A stretch of DNA of 64,000 bases from Guptibacillus hwajinpoensis (GCF_001039475.1 NZ_LELK01000001.1:345466-409465); one strand, 5' to 3'; positions 43,908 to 52,244 are shown, counted from the first letter of the stretch. Translations and numbers: made by a program. Notes: generated from the sequence alone by a model not told the origin.

Positions 43908-44507
43908 ATGATCGCGATCCTGATTTGCATTGCTGCTTACCTTCTTGGTTCGGTTAGCTTTAGTTATTTAATTGCTCGCATAGTTAAGAAGATAGATATA
44001 CGAGATCATGGAAGCGGTAATGCAGGAGCGACAAACACACTTAGGGTTCTAGGAACAGGTCCTGCAATTGCAGTCCTGAGTCTAGATGTAGTGAAGGGCA
44101 TACTTGCCGTCTGGTTAGGGTATTGGTTCTCTAGTGAACCGATTGTCCCTTTCCTTGCGGGAATATGTGCAATCATTGGTCATAATTGGCCGGTTTACTT
44201 TGGATTTAGAGGTGGAAAAGGAGTGGCAACAACAATAGGGGTATTTGCAACACTTGCTTTTCTACCATCTTTATATGCAGGGATTATTGCAATTCTTTCT
44301 ATTTTTATTACTAGGTTTGTATCACTGGGATCACTGATTTTTGTAGTGTTAACTCCAGCATTTATCTTCTTGCTTGGCGGCTATCCAGCTTCTTATATTT
44401 GGCTGGGGACGATACTAGCAGTTGTTTCTGTATGGAGACATCGTACAAATGTAAAACGTTTGGTTTCTGGAACTGAAAGCAAACTCGGTCAAAAGGTCGA
44501 GCAGTAG
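43908..44507 (+). CDS. plsY: Acyl-phosphate:glycerol-3-phosphate acyltransferase PlsY
   Basis: A 199-residue membrane enzyme with the three conserved PlsY loops: GSVSFSYLIARIVKKIDIRDHGSGNAGATN, then GHNWPVYFGFRGGKGVATT, and the C-terminal WRHRTNVKRL. It transfers an acyl group from acyl-phosphate to glycerol 3-phosphate, the first step of phospholipid synthesis. Lying directly before gpsA, which makes that glycerol 3-phosphate, it gives a functional pair; in B. subtilis plsY (yneS) is elsewhere on the chromosome. AAGGGGGAAA precedes ATG 43908. Confidence 0.93.
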   Translation: MIAILICIAAYLLGSVSFSYLIARIVKKIDIRDHGSGNAGATNTLRVLGTGPAIAVLSLDVVKGILAVWLGYWFSSEPIVPFLAGICAIIGHNWPVYFGFRGGKGVATTIGVFATLAFLPSLYAGIIAILSIFITRFVSLGSLIFVVLTPAFIFLLGGYPASYIWLGTILAVVSVWRHRTNVKRLVSGTESKLGQKVEQ

Positions 44508-44519
44508 GGAGGAAATTCA

Positions 44520-45575
44520 ATGGCAACTATATCAGTAGTAGGGGCAGGTAGCTGGGGAACGGCTCTTGCAATTGTACTAGCAGACAACAATCATACTGTA
44601 AAACTGTGGGCAAGAAGAGAAGATCTTGCAGAAGAAGTAAACGAAAAGCATACAAATGAAAAGTATTTGCCTGGGATTACATTACCTGATGGAATTAAAG
44701 CAACGAGTTCACTTGAAGAATGTGTGAAGGGTTCAGAAGCAATATTACTCGTTACGCCAACAAAAGCACTTCGAGAAGTATTACCAGAACTAAAGACATA
44801 TCTGAATAATCCTGTCACAATCATCCACGCAAGTAAGGGGATTGAACCAGATACCTCCAAACGTATTTCTGAGGTGATTGAGGAAGAAATACCAGAATCC
44901 CTTCGTAAAGCAGTCGTTGTGTTATCTGGTCCTAGTCACGCAGAGGAAGTGAGTCTTCGTCACCCAACTACAGTTACAGTTTCTTCCAAATCAATTGAAG
45001 AAGCTGAATTTGTTCAAGATCTTTTTATCAACTCAAATTTCCGTGTTTATACAAACCATGACATCATCGGAGTGGAACTCGGAGGAGCGTTGAAAAACAT
45101 CATTGCATTAGGTGCTGGCTTATCTGATGGTTTGGGTTATGGCGATAACGCAAAGGCAGCTCTTATTACGAGAGGCTTAGCTGAAATTGCAAGACTTGGG
45201 GCCGCTATGGGGGCAAATCCTTTAACGTTTATGGGCCTTACTGGAATAGGTGACCTGGTTGTTACGTGCACAAGTGTACATAGTCGTAACTGGCGTGCTG
45301 GTAACCTCCTTGGTAAAGGAAACAACCTTGAAGAAGTGTTGGAGAACATGGGGATGGTTGTAGAAGGTGTTCGAACAACTAAGGCAGCGTATTACCTTGC
45401 CAAAGAACAAAACGTTGAGATGCCGATAACATCTGTCTTATTTGAGGTACTCTTTAATAACAAAGCTGCAAAAGATGGAGTTGACCAACTAATGGGACGA
45501 CTTCGTACTCATGAAACGGAAGACTTAACATCGTTATTAGCAGATCGTTTTGAATTAAATCCTAAAGAACTATAA
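44520..45575 (+). CDS. gpsA: Glycerol-3-phosphate dehydrogenase [NAD(P)+]
   Basis: A 351-residue enzyme with the N-terminal [16 protein letters not shown] dinucleotide motif, [11 protein letters not shown], the catalytic lysine region [21 protein letters not shown], and [12 protein letters not shown]. It reduces dihydroxyacetone phosphate to sn-glycerol 3-phosphate for lipid synthesis. The gene follows plsY by 12 bases with GGGAGGAAA before ATG 44520. The next gene, spoVIF, has its own sporulation-type promoter. Confidence 0.95.
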   Translation: MATISVVGAGSWGTALAIVLADNNHTVKLWARREDLAEEVNEKHTNEKYLPGITLPDGIKATSSLEECVKGSEAILLVTPTKALREVLPELKTYLNNPVTIIHASKGIEPDTSKRISEVIEEEIPESLRKAVVVLSGPSHAEEVSLRHPTTVTVSSKSIEEAEFVQDLFINSNFRVYTNHDIIGVELGGALKNIIALGAGLSDGLGYGDNAKAALITRGLAEIARLGAAMGANPLTFMGLTGIGDLVVTCTSVHSRNWRAGNLLGKGNNLEEVLENMGMVVEGVRTTKAAYYLAKEQNVEMPITSVLFEVLFNNKAAKDGVDQLMGRLRTHETEDLTSLLADRFELNPKEL

Positions 45576-45586
45576 ATAGGCGAAGC

Positions 45587-45613
45587 ACGAAGTATTCCTC
45601 CTTGCATACACTA
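45587..45613 (+). promoter_or_regulatory. Candidate sigma-K promoter of spoVIF
   Basis: AC at 45587-45588, 16 bases, then CATACACTA at 45605-45613, which fits the late mother-cell sigma-K consensus mACm-N16/17-CATAnnnTA. spoVIF is a late mother-cell gene in B. subtilis. Confidence 0.6.
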
Positions 45614-45644
45614 TGTTGAACGTTAATGGTAAGGAGGAAACAGC

Positions 45645-45896
45645 GTGAGCGATTTGTTTGATAACATAGAAAAGAAAACGAACGTAAAAAAGGAAGACAT
45701 CTTTAAATTGGCGAATTCGGTTCAAGGAGCAGATTTTACCGATGAAAAAACGGTGCGCAAGCTAATTGCGAATGTTGCACGCGTTGCGAATGTAAACGTC
45801 ACTAAAGAAAAAGAAGACCGGATTGTGAAGGCCATTGTGAACAAAAATATTCCATTTGACCTCTCGTCCATAGCTAAGTTGTTTAGCCAGAAATAG
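45645..45896 (+). CDS. spoVIF: Stage VI sporulation protein F
   Basis: An 83-residue helical protein; the region GADFTDEKTVRKLIANVARVANVNV and the downstream KEKEDRIVKAIVNKNIPFDLSSI agree with the SpoVIF family (YjcC in B. subtilis), involved in late spore coat assembly. Start at GTG 45645, with AAGGAGG just upstream, and a sigma-K-like promoter 32 bases before that. In B. subtilis the gene is not in the gpsA-yphE interval, so its place here is a local difference. Confidence 0.8.
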   Translation: MSDLFDNIEKKTNVKKEDIFKLANSVQGADFTDEKTVRKLIANVARVANVNVTKEKEDRIVKAIVNKNIPFDLSSIAKLFSQK

Positions 45897-45947
45897 GAAA
45901 AGAGTTTCAAAAATAGGCTAATCAACCATACCACCTTCAATTAAGAA

Positions 45948-46040
45948 CATATACTAAAAAGGAACCATCAATGTGCATGAGCACACTTCAAAATGAAAAA
46001 TATAGTCAAAGCTGAAGAAAAGCCCCTTTCTTCAGCTTTT
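45948..46040 (+). other. Possible small sporulation transcript (about 75 nt) with a 14-codon ORF
   Basis: CATATACTA (45948-45956) resembles a sigma-E/sigma-K -10 box. AAAAAGGA precedes ATG 45971, which opens 14 codons (to TGA 46013-46015). A strong terminator follows: AAAGCTGAAGAAA (46008-46020) with TTTCTTCAGCTTT (46027-46039). The -35 region is weak (CATACC at 45927-45932, 15 bases away). It may be a small RNA, a peptide gene, or only the spoVIF terminator. Confidence 0.35.
46008..46040 (+). terminator. Terminator downstream of spoVIF
   Basis: AAAGCTGAAGAAA pairs with TTTCTTCAGCTTT over AGCCCC, with a TTTTTA tail. Confidence 0.9.
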
Positions 46041-46216
46041 TACTTGTGGGATTCCAAGTCTTCTAGAGAAAAATGCCAGGGTTTTGTGTAGATGCTATAG
46101 AATTTTAAACTAGCTTAGAAGAGCTGTCCATGATTTGTTAAAACCGCTATAGGTAAATCATAGGAAGTTTTGTTATAATGGTGGGCAGTGCGAGTACTAA
46201 GAGTAGGGGGATAATC

Positions 46217-46414
46217 ATGTCACCAGCATTAATTAAGATGTGGGTAGCGCTAGCGGCGCTTGGTTTAATGTTTATTGCAGTAATGGCTATAATGTTGAGC
46301 CGATCGAAATTAAAAGGAATTATAAGTATACTTGTTTCAACCTTCGCTTATCTGTGTATGTTTGTAGCGGGAGTACTCATGCTACTCGTGGTATTCACAG
46401 GTCCGACGAACTAA
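46217..46414 (+). CDS. yphE: Small membrane protein YphE (DUF2768)
   Basis: A 65-residue protein with two hydrophobic helices (ALAALGLMFIAVMAIML and ILVSTFAYLCMFVAGVLML) joined by a basic loop (SRSKLKG), ending FTGPTN. Size, topology and the place directly before yphF match YphE. ATG 46217 has TAGGGGG upstream; an in-frame extension to 46178 lacks support. A TATAAT sequence at about 46175-46180 could be its -10 box. Function unknown. Confidence 0.75.
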   Translation: MSPALIKMWVALAALGLMFIAVMAIMLSRSKLKGIISILVSTFAYLCMFVAGVLMLLVVFTGPTN

Positions 46415-46445
46415 GACAGGAAATCTTGAATAAGGAATGAGTGTA

Positions 46446-47165
46446 ATGAAGCGATTAGTAACGCAGATCCTAGTATGGACATGCTTAGTAGCCGTGCTTT
46501 CTGGATGTCTTTATCCAGAAAGTCAGAAAAACGAGAATCAAATTCCATATACAGATCAAATTCAATCTGTTCAATCTGCCGTAGAGCAATATCAAGAGAA
46601 TAAATCCATACTACCTATTAAAACAAGAGATCAGAGTACACCGATCTATCAAAAGTATCCAATCGATTTTCAAAAAATCGTACCTTCTTTTTTACAGCAG
46701 GCACCTGGGAATTCGTTTGAAAACGGTGGTGTCTTTCAATATGTATTAATTCATCCAGATGAAAACCCAACTGTTAGATTAATTGACTTATTGACTGTAG
46801 AGAAGGTAAAGGATCTTCAGCTTCAAGTCAACGATTACCGACGTAACAATTCGTATCCACCGTTTAAAGATGTCCTAGAAAAGAATAGGTATTCGATTGA
46901 TTATGAAGCGCTTGGTATGGATGAAGAGCCAACTGTGAAAAGTCCATATACAAATGATCAATTGCCTTTCTTCTTAAATGAGAATGGTGAAGTATATATA
47001 GATTACACCAATGATCTCAACAAAGCGATTGTGAATAACCCTGATCATACGTATAAAAATGGCGACGACATTAGAGATCTATTAGCAGATAATTCGTTTT
47101 ACGTTCCAGTAACTTCTGTACCATATACAATTAAAGACGATGAAGCTGTTTTTTTAGTTAAATAG
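46446..47165 (+). CDS. yphF: Lipoprotein YphF
   Basis: A protein of about 239 residues with a lipoprotein signal peptide: MKRLVTQILVWTCLVAVL then lipobox LSGC, so Cys21 is the lipidated residue. The exported part contains an YQKYPIDFQKIVPSFLQ segment, a VFQYVLIHPDENPTVRLIDL segment and a C-terminal domain; the pattern and place between yphE and spoIVA match YphF. ATG 46446 is spaced well from AAGGA; the earlier ATG 46437 lies too close to it. Function unknown, probably envelope-associated. Confidence 0.8.
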   Translation: MKRLVTQILVWTCLVAVLSGCLYPESQKNENQIPYTDQIQSVQSAVEQYQENKSILPIKTRDQSTPIYQKYPIDFQKIVPSFLQQAPGNSFENGGVFQYVLIHPDENPTVRLIDLLTVEKVKDLQLQVNDYRRNNSYPPFKDVLEKNRYSIDYEALGMDEEPTVKSPYTNDQLPFFLNENGEVYIDYTNDLNKAIVNNPDHTYKNGDDIRDLLADNSFYVPVTSVPYTIKDDEAVFLVK

Positions 47166-47171
47166 GTATTT

Positions 47172-47219
47172 TCCCTTCTCTTTAGCAATACAACTATTAA
47201 AAAGAGGAGGGACTTTTTT
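47172..47219 (+). terminator. Terminator of yphE-yphF
   Basis: TCCCTTCTCTTT (47172-47183) pairs with AAAGAGGAGGGA (47201-47212), with one G-T pair, followed by C and six Ts. The 3' arm looks like a ribosome binding site for a 19-codon ORF (ATG 47220 to TGA 47279). Confidence 0.85.
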
Positions 47220-47282
47220 ATGACTATTTCTACTAGAGGACGGAAAGCTTACCTGCTGTATCAAATCCTTTTACTATGAACT

Positions 47283-47311
47283 GTCATATTTGTTGGACAA
47301 CATCATAGAAT
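47283..47311 (+). promoter_or_regulatory. Sigma-E promoter of spoIVA
   Basis: GTCATATT (47283-47290), 13 bases, then CATAGAAT (47304-47311): a close fit to the sigma-E consensus. spoIVA is a well-known sigma-E gene. It gives an untranslated leader of about 65 bases. Confidence 0.75.
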
Positions 47312-47385
47312 GATAGTGTTCAAGAAAGTCTGCGGTCTAGAGTGAATCATTTCGTCCAGCGAGACGGAATTCAGGAGGCGATCAC

Positions 47386-48864
47386 GTGGAGAGAGTGGAT
47401 ATCTTCAAAGATATCGCAGAGCGTACAGGGGGAGATATATACCTTGGAGTCGTAGGTTCTGTTCGAACGGGAAAATCGACATTTATTAAAAAGTTCATGG
47501 AACTTATCGTACTGCCAAATATGGAAAGTGATTCAGATCGAGCTAGAGCTCAAGATGAACTTCCACAAAGTGCTGCTGGCCGTACGATTATGACAACTGA
47601 GCCAAAATTTGTACCAAATCATGCAGTTCAGATTCATGTTGAAGATGGACTTGATGTCAATGTGAGGCTTGTCGATTGCGTTGGTTATGCTGTACCAGGA
47701 GCAAAAGGATACGAAGACGAAGATGGTCCGCGAATGATTAATACACCGTGGTATGAAGAACCAATTCCATTCCAAGAAGCTGCGGAAATCGGTACAAGAA
47801 AAGTAATTCAAGAACATTCTACACTTGGTGTTGTCATTACCACAGATGGATCAATTGGTGAAATTCCAAGACACGATTATTTGGAATCAGAAGAAAGAGT
47901 AGTAGAAGAATTAAAAGAAGTGGGCAAGCCATTTATTATGATTGTTAACTCAGCTCATCCTCATCATCCACAAACTGAAGGTTTAAGAGGGGATTTGTCA
48001 CAAAAATACGATATTCCGGTCATCTCGTTGAGTGTGGAAAGTATGACGGAGCATGATATTAACAATGTATTACGGGAAGTACTCTATGAGTTTCCTGTAT
48101 TGGAAGTGAATGTAAACTTGCCTAGCTGGGTCATGGTACTTCACCAAGATCATTGGCTCAGACAAAATTATGAAGAATCTGTAAGAGAAACTGTAAAAGA
48201 TATTAAGCGTCTAAGGGATGTTGATCGGGTCGTAGGACAATTTGAAGAGTTCGAATTTATCCAAGATGCACGGCTCGCAGGTATCGAAATGGGGCAAGGG
48301 ATCGCAGAAATTGACCTCTATGCACCAGACGATTTGTACGATCAAATTCTCAAAGAAGTAGTAGGAGTTGAGATTAGAGGGAAGGATCATCTACTTCAAC
48401 TTATGCAAGAATTTGCTTTTGCAAAAGCTGAATACGATCATGTTTCAGATGCTCTACGCATGGTTAAACAAACCGGCTATGGAATAGCCGCACCTGCAAT
48501 TGAAGATATGAGCTTAGATGAGCCTGAAATTATTCGCCAAGGATCAAGATTTGGTGTAAGACTGAAAGCTGTAGCTCCATCCATTCATATGATAAAAGTG
48601 GATGTAGAGTCAGAATTTGCCCCTATAATAGGCACTGAGAAACAAAGTGAGGAATTAGTTCGTTATCTTATGCAAGACTTTGAAGAGGATCCGCTTTCCA
48701 TATGGAATTCAGATATTTTCGGACGTTCTCTAAATTCAATTGTAAGGGAAGGCATTCAGGCAAAGCTTGGATTAATGCCTGAGAATGCTCGCTATAAATT
48801 AAAGGAAACGCTTGAACGCATTATTAACGAAGGTTCAGGAGGATTAATTGCGATCATACTATAA
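47386..48864 (+). CDS. spoIVA: Stage IV sporulation protein A (coat morphogenetic ATPase)
   Basis: At 492 residues this equals B. subtilis SpoIVA in length. The N-terminal ATPase domain has Walker A GSVRTGKST (Lys30), a switch region RTIMTTEPKFVPN and the Walker B-like VRLVDCVGYAVPGAKGYEDEDGP. The highly conserved C-terminus ends INEGSGGLIAIIL, which is needed for polymer anchoring. SpoIVA forms the ATP-driven basement layer of the spore coat around the forespore. The start codon is GTG 47386 with AGGAGG 6 bases upstream. A sigma-E promoter and a strong terminator bracket it as a single-gene unit. Confidence 0.97.
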   Translation: MERVDIFKDIAERTGGDIYLGVVGSVRTGKSTFIKKFMELIVLPNMESDSDRARAQDELPQSAAGRTIMTTEPKFVPNHAVQIHVEDGLDVNVRLVDCVGYAVPGAKGYEDEDGPRMINTPWYEEPIPFQEAAEIGTRKVIQEHSTLGVVITTDGSIGEIPRHDYLESEERVVEELKEVGKPFIMIVNSAHPHHPQTEGLRGDLSQKYDIPVISLSVESMTEHDINNVLREVLYEFPVLEVNVNLPSWVMVLHQDHWLRQNYEESVRETVKDIKRLRDVDRVVGQFEEFEFIQDARLAGIEMGQGIAEIDLYAPDDLYDQILKEVVGVEIRGKDHLLQLMQEFAFAKAEYDHVSDALRMVKQTGYGIAAPAIEDMSLDEPEIIRQGSRFGVRLKAVAPSIHMIKVDVESEFAPIIGTEKQSEELVRYLMQDFEEDPLSIWNSDIFGRSLNSIVREGIQAKLGLMPENARYKLKETLERIINEGSGGLIAIIL

Positions 48865-48869
48865 CTTAG

Positions 48870-48899
48870 CTGACTCCACTATATGGAGTCAGTTTTTTT
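48870..48899 (+). terminator. Terminator of spoIVA
   Basis: CTGACTCCA (48870-48878) pairs with TGGAGTCAG (48884-48892), followed by seven Ts. Confidence 0.93.
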
Positions 48900-49002
48900 A
48901 TGATCCGATAAGATGAGAAATAACACTTTGGTATGAAAAAAAGTTTGCCATTCTTCATTCTATGCCCTCCTTTTCGTATCTAAATGGTAAATAGAAAGGA
49001 AA

Positions 49003-49050
49003 TTGACTACATGAACTTATCTCACTAAACTGCTATGTAAAGCGTTTACA
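49003..49050 (+). promoter_or_regulatory. Candidate promoter with palindromic operator upstream of hbs
   Basis: TTGACT (49003-49008), 17 bases, TAAACT (49026-49031). The predicted start, near 49038, lies inside the palindrome TGTAAA-GCG-TTTACA (49036-49050), which resembles a LacI/GalR-type operator but is one base longer than a standard cre. A second possible -10, TATAAT, is at about 49128. The rest of the 370-base gap before hbs shows nothing else I can name apart from a weak minus-strand ORF. Confidence 0.45.
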
Positions 49051-49234
49051 AATGGTACTTTATGCAGATAATAAGTAAAAAATCGCCCAAATCAAGACAA
49101 ACGTATTGAATTCTTTCGCATCTTCGTATAATATAGGGCTTGCGAACGTACTAAACGCGCATTGCAACGTATAAATATTGGGCATTAAGTGAATGAATGT
49201 AATTATCCATCTCTCTTGAGAGGAGGTGAACAGA

Positions 49235-49507
49235 ATGAACAAGACAGATCTAATCAATGCTGTTGCAGAATCTGCAGAGCTTTCTAAAAAAGAAGCGACA
49301 AAAGCTGTTGACTCAGTTTTTGATAACATTATGCAATCCTTGCAAGAGGGTGACAAAGTTCAACTAATTGGTTTTGGTAACTTTGAAGTCCGTGAGCGTT
49401 CTGCTCGTAAAGGGCGTAATCCTCAAACTGGCGAAGAGATCGAAATCGCTGCAAGTAAGGTTCCTGCATTTAAACCTGGTAAAGCCCTTAAGGATGCAGT
49501 GAAGTAA
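49235..49507 (+). CDS. hbs: DNA-binding protein HU
   Basis: A 90-residue HU protein: [20 protein letters not shown] at the N-terminus, [24 protein letters not shown] for the DNA-binding arms, and [14 protein letters not shown] at the C-terminus, nearly identical to HBsu of B. subtilis (92). It is an abundant nucleoid protein that bends DNA. ATG 49235 is correctly spaced from AGGAGGTGA (49221-49229); an in-frame GTG inside that site is not used. A strong terminator follows the stop codon by 16 bases. Confidence 0.97.
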   Translation: MNKTDLINAVAESAELSKKEATKAVDSVFDNIMQSLQEGDKVQLIGFGNFEVRERSARKGRNPQTGEEIEIAASKVPAFKPGKALKDAVK

Positions 49508-49523
49508 GAAATACATAGGGCAA

Positions 49524-49557
49524 AGAAGAGCCGCACATTCTGCGGCTCTTCTTTTTT
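49524..49557 (+). terminator. Terminator of hbs
   Basis: AAGAAGAGCCGCA pairs with TGCGGCTCTTCTT over CATT(C), with a T run. Confidence 0.92.
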
Positions 49558-49625
49558 GCTAACTTTTTCACCTTATGCTAGAATCTTCATAGGTATTAAA
49601 GGCCCTGAATGGAGGATTAAGAACC

Positions 49626-50192
49626 ATGTACGAAGTTAATCATGATAAAATAGAAGAAGCAGTTAAAATGATTCTTGAAGCAATTGGGGAAGACCCTGAG
49701 CGTGAAGGCTTGTTAGATACTCCAAAACGCGTTGCAAGAATGTATCAAGAGATTTTTCAGGGACTTCATCAAGATCCTAAGGAACATTTCCAAACCATTT
49801 TTGGAGAAGATCACGAAGAGTTAGTACTAGTAAAGGATATTCCTTTCTATTCAACCTGTGAGCATCACCTTGTTCCTTTCTTTGGAAAAGCTCATGTAGC
49901 ATACATACCTAAAGGTGGAAAAGTAACAGGTCTAAGTAAGCTTGCAAGAGCAGTAGAGTCTGTAACCAAGCGGCCACAGCTACAAGAACGTATTACGTCA
50001 ACTATCGCTAATTCTATGGTGGAAACGCTAGATCCTCATGGAGTAATGGTAGTAGTGGAAGCTGAGCATATGTGTATGACAATGAGAGGCGTTAAGAAGC
50101 CTGGGTCATCTACTGTTACATCAGCTGTAAGAGGCGTGTTTGAACATGATACTGCAGCGCGTTCTGAAGTGCTTGGCCTAATTAAAGGTTAA
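49626..50192 (+). CDS. folE: GTP cyclohydrolase I
   Basis: A 188-residue enzyme with the zinc/active-site motif [20 protein letters not shown] (Cys78, His80, His81), [20 protein letters not shown], and the C-terminal [17 protein letters not shown] with the second zinc cysteine. It converts GTP to 7,8-dihydroneopterin triphosphate for folate. In Bacillus folE (mtrA) forms an operon with mtrB, as here, linking folate synthesis and tryptophan control. ATG 49626 is preceded by a GGAGG ribosome binding site. Confidence 0.96.
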   Translation: MYEVNHDKIEEAVKMILEAIGEDPEREGLLDTPKRVARMYQEIFQGLHQDPKEHFQTIFGEDHEELVLVKDIPFYSTCEHHLVPFFGKAHVAYIPKGGKVTGLSKLARAVESVTKRPQLQERITSTIANSMVETLDPHGVMVVVEAEHMCMTMRGVKKPGSSTVTSAVRGVFEHDTAARSEVLGLIKG

Positions 50193-50215
50193 TTCTGTTG
50201 AGCGGAGTGATAACT

Positions 50216-50437
50216 ATGAAAAGCGAAAGTACTGATTTTTTTGTAATTAAAGCCCTAGAGAATGGCGTTAACGTCATAGGGTTAACACGTGGTTCTGATA
50301 CACGATTTCATCATTCAGAAAAGCTAGACAAAGGCGAAGTGATGATTGCTCAGTTTACTGAACATACTTCTGCCGTTAAGGTAAGAGGAAAAGCAGTAAT
50401 TCAAACAGAGCATGGAGAAATAAGCACAGAAGAGTAA
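50216..50437 (+). CDS. mtrB: Tryptophan RNA-binding attenuation protein TRAP
   Basis: A 73-residue protein, nearly the same as B. subtilis TRAP (75): [20 protein letters not shown], then [23 protein letters not shown]. The residues that bind tryptophan between subunits and the Lys/Glu/Arg set that recognises GAG/UAG triplets (in EKLDKGE and KVRG) are present. The 11-subunit ring binds the trp leader RNA when tryptophan is abundant; a matching target lies at 58367-58441. I chose ATG 50216 with GGAGTGAT upstream rather than TTG 50198. Cotranscribed with folE, 23 bases apart. Confidence 0.96.
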   Translation: MKSESTDFFVIKALENGVNVIGLTRGSDTRFHHSEKLDKGEVMIAQFTEHTSAVKVRGKAVIQTEHGEISTEE

Positions 50438-50465
50438 AGCAGGAGGTGTGAACCTGCTTTTCTTT
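50436..50465 (+). terminator. Terminator of folE-mtrB, overlapping the mtrB stop codon
   Basis: AAAGCAGG (50436-50443) pairs with CCTGCTTT (50453-50460), followed by TCTTT; the first two bases belong to the stop codon TAA. Confidence 0.82.
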
Positions 50466-50653
50466 GATTTAAGAACGGAGCAAGTCACGTTTTAGCTAGG
50501 GGCTTATTGTGCTATACTATGAATAAATACATAATTTGTACTTTATGAACATTTAGTGGGTTGGAATAAAGTATAACGAAAGTAAAGACTTCCATTTAAG
50601 TAGGATAGGAAGGCGAATTTTTCTAATTGGATGACATGTAAGGGGTATGGGAT

Positions 50654-51484
50654 ATGACAAATCCAAAGGAAACCACATATAAACACATAGCTGGAGTTCG
50701 GGACATGCTGCAGTCTCGCCTATCCCATTCATATTTGCTTCAATTCATTGATTTTCCAATTATCGATGAAGAGAGGTTATATGTGTTCTACGGCATGCTA
50801 GAACAAACCAAGCTCGAAAGAAAAAGGAAGGAAGATACCCTTCTATCAATCATGCTGGTGCAAATTGCACTCGATACCCATGATCTGATTTCACTTGATG
50901 ATGTTACGAATGAGAATGATAGAAAGAATCGTCAGCTAACCGTATTAGCAGGCGACTACTTTAGTAGCATGTATTATCAAATTCTTTCAAAATGGAATGA
51001 TAATGAAATGATTCGCACGCTATCTGAAGCGATTCAAGAAATAAACGAAGCCAAAATGTCTTTTTATCAAACAGATCATAGAACGGTTGAACCTATTTTT
51101 GATAATTTAAAGGAAATCGAATCCATTTTAGTTAGAAAAGTAGCTGAACATTATGGGTTAGATAACTGGAAAACATTTGGCATGCAGTATTTCTACATGA
51201 ACCGCCTTCTCTTAGAGCGGAAGCAAGGATTAATTCATTCTAGTTCTAATTTGCTACAGAAGATTGCTTTAACTCTTCTAACAGTTAAAGAATCTAAGCT
51301 TTCTTCCGATCAGCAAGCATCAAAAGCGAAAATCGTTTTGGACTCCTATGTGGGACATGCCAAAAAAGAAATTGATTTTCTATGTCAGCATTATTCAGAG
51401 CTACATCGTTGGTTTCAAAATCGACTCGAGTATAATTGGGGCATTATTGGAATAAAGGAAGAGAAATTGGCGGAAGAGGGATAA
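50654..51484 (+). CDS. hepS: Heptaprenyl diphosphate synthase, small subunit (component I)
   Basis: A 276-residue all-helical protein without aspartate-rich catalytic motifs. It carries the HepS-type LVQIALDTHDLISLDDV and LTVLAGDYFSSMYYQIL segments and stands directly before menG and hepT. HepS pairs with HepT to set a C35 chain length for the menaquinone side chain. It is somewhat longer than the B. subtilis protein (251). ATG 50654 follows AAGGGGTATGGGAT. A TATACT box at 50513-50518 may be the operon's promoter; about 215 bases separate it from mtrB. Confidence 0.9.
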   Translation: MTNPKETTYKHIAGVRDMLQSRLSHSYLLQFIDFPIIDEERLYVFYGMLEQTKLERKRKEDTLLSIMLVQIALDTHDLISLDDVTNENDRKNRQLTVLAGDYFSSMYYQILSKWNDNEMIRTLSEAIQEINEAKMSFYQTDHRTVEPIFDNLKEIESILVRKVAEHYGLDNWKTFGMQYFYMNRLLLERKQGLIHSSSNLLQKIALTLLTVKESKLSSDQQASKAKIVLDSYVGHAKKEIDFLCQHYSELHRWFQNRLEYNWGIIGIKEEKLAEEG

Positions 51485-51487
51485 GGC

Positions 51488-52201
51488 ATGTCTACATCTA
51501 AAGAAGAACGCGTACACGATGTTTTTCAAACCATTTCAAAACGTTATGATGTCATGAATTCGGTTATTAGTTTTCAACGTCATAAAGCTTGGCGCAAAGA
51601 TACTATGCGATTAATGGATGTCCAAAAAGGTTCAACTGCACTTGATGTATGCTGCGGTACAGCGGATTGGACACTTGCTATGGGTGAAGCCGTAGGAGAA
51701 ACTGGAAGTGCGATAGGGCTTGATTTTAGCGAGAATATGTTAGAAGTTGGGAAAGTGAAAGTGGAAGAGAAGAAAAGAAAGAATGTAACCCTTATTCACG
51801 GTAATGCAATGAATCTGCCATTCGAGGACAATTCTTTTGATTATGTGACTATTGGTTTTGGTCTTAGAAATGTTCCAGATTATGATCAGGTGATTCAAGA
51901 AATGCATCGCGTGGTGAAACCTGGTGGTCAAGTTGTTTGTCTTGAAACATCTCAACCAACAATTCCCGTTTTTCGACAGGTATACTACGGGTACTTCAAA
52001 TATATCATGCCTACTCTAGGAAAAATGTTAGCGAAAAGCTATGAAGAGTATTCTTGGTTGCAAGAATCAGCAAGTACGTTTCCTGGAAGAGATGAGTTAA
52101 AACAGCTTTTCTTTAAGAATGGGTTTAGTCGCGTAGATGTTAAACCGTATTCTGGTGGAGTTGCAGCAATGCATAGAGGATTTAAAGCAGTTCAACCATA
52201 A
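51488..52201 (+). CDS. menG: Demethylmenaquinone methyltransferase
   Basis: A 237-residue class I methyltransferase of the UbiE/MenG family: [18 protein letters not shown] at the start, the SAM motif [41 protein letters not shown], and [16 protein letters not shown]. It adds the last methyl group in menaquinone synthesis (gerCB/menH in older B. subtilis naming). It lies 3 bases after hepS and before hepT, so the enzymes that build and attach the prenyl tail are in one operon. ATAAGG precedes the ATG closely. Confidence 0.94.
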   Translation: MSTSKEERVHDVFQTISKRYDVMNSVISFQRHKAWRKDTMRLMDVQKGSTALDVCCGTADWTLAMGEAVGETGSAIGLDFSENMLEVGKVKVEEKKRKNVTLIHGNAMNLPFEDNSFDYVTIGFGLRNVPDYDQVIQEMHRVVKPGGQVVCLETSQPTIPVFRQVYYGYFKYIMPTLGKMLAKSYEEYSWLQESASTFPGRDELKQLFFKNGFSRVDVKPYSGGVAAMHRGFKAVQP

Positions 52202-52244
52202 AAAAGACAATAGATATTTTGTGATAATCAGTTAGGTGGATCTC

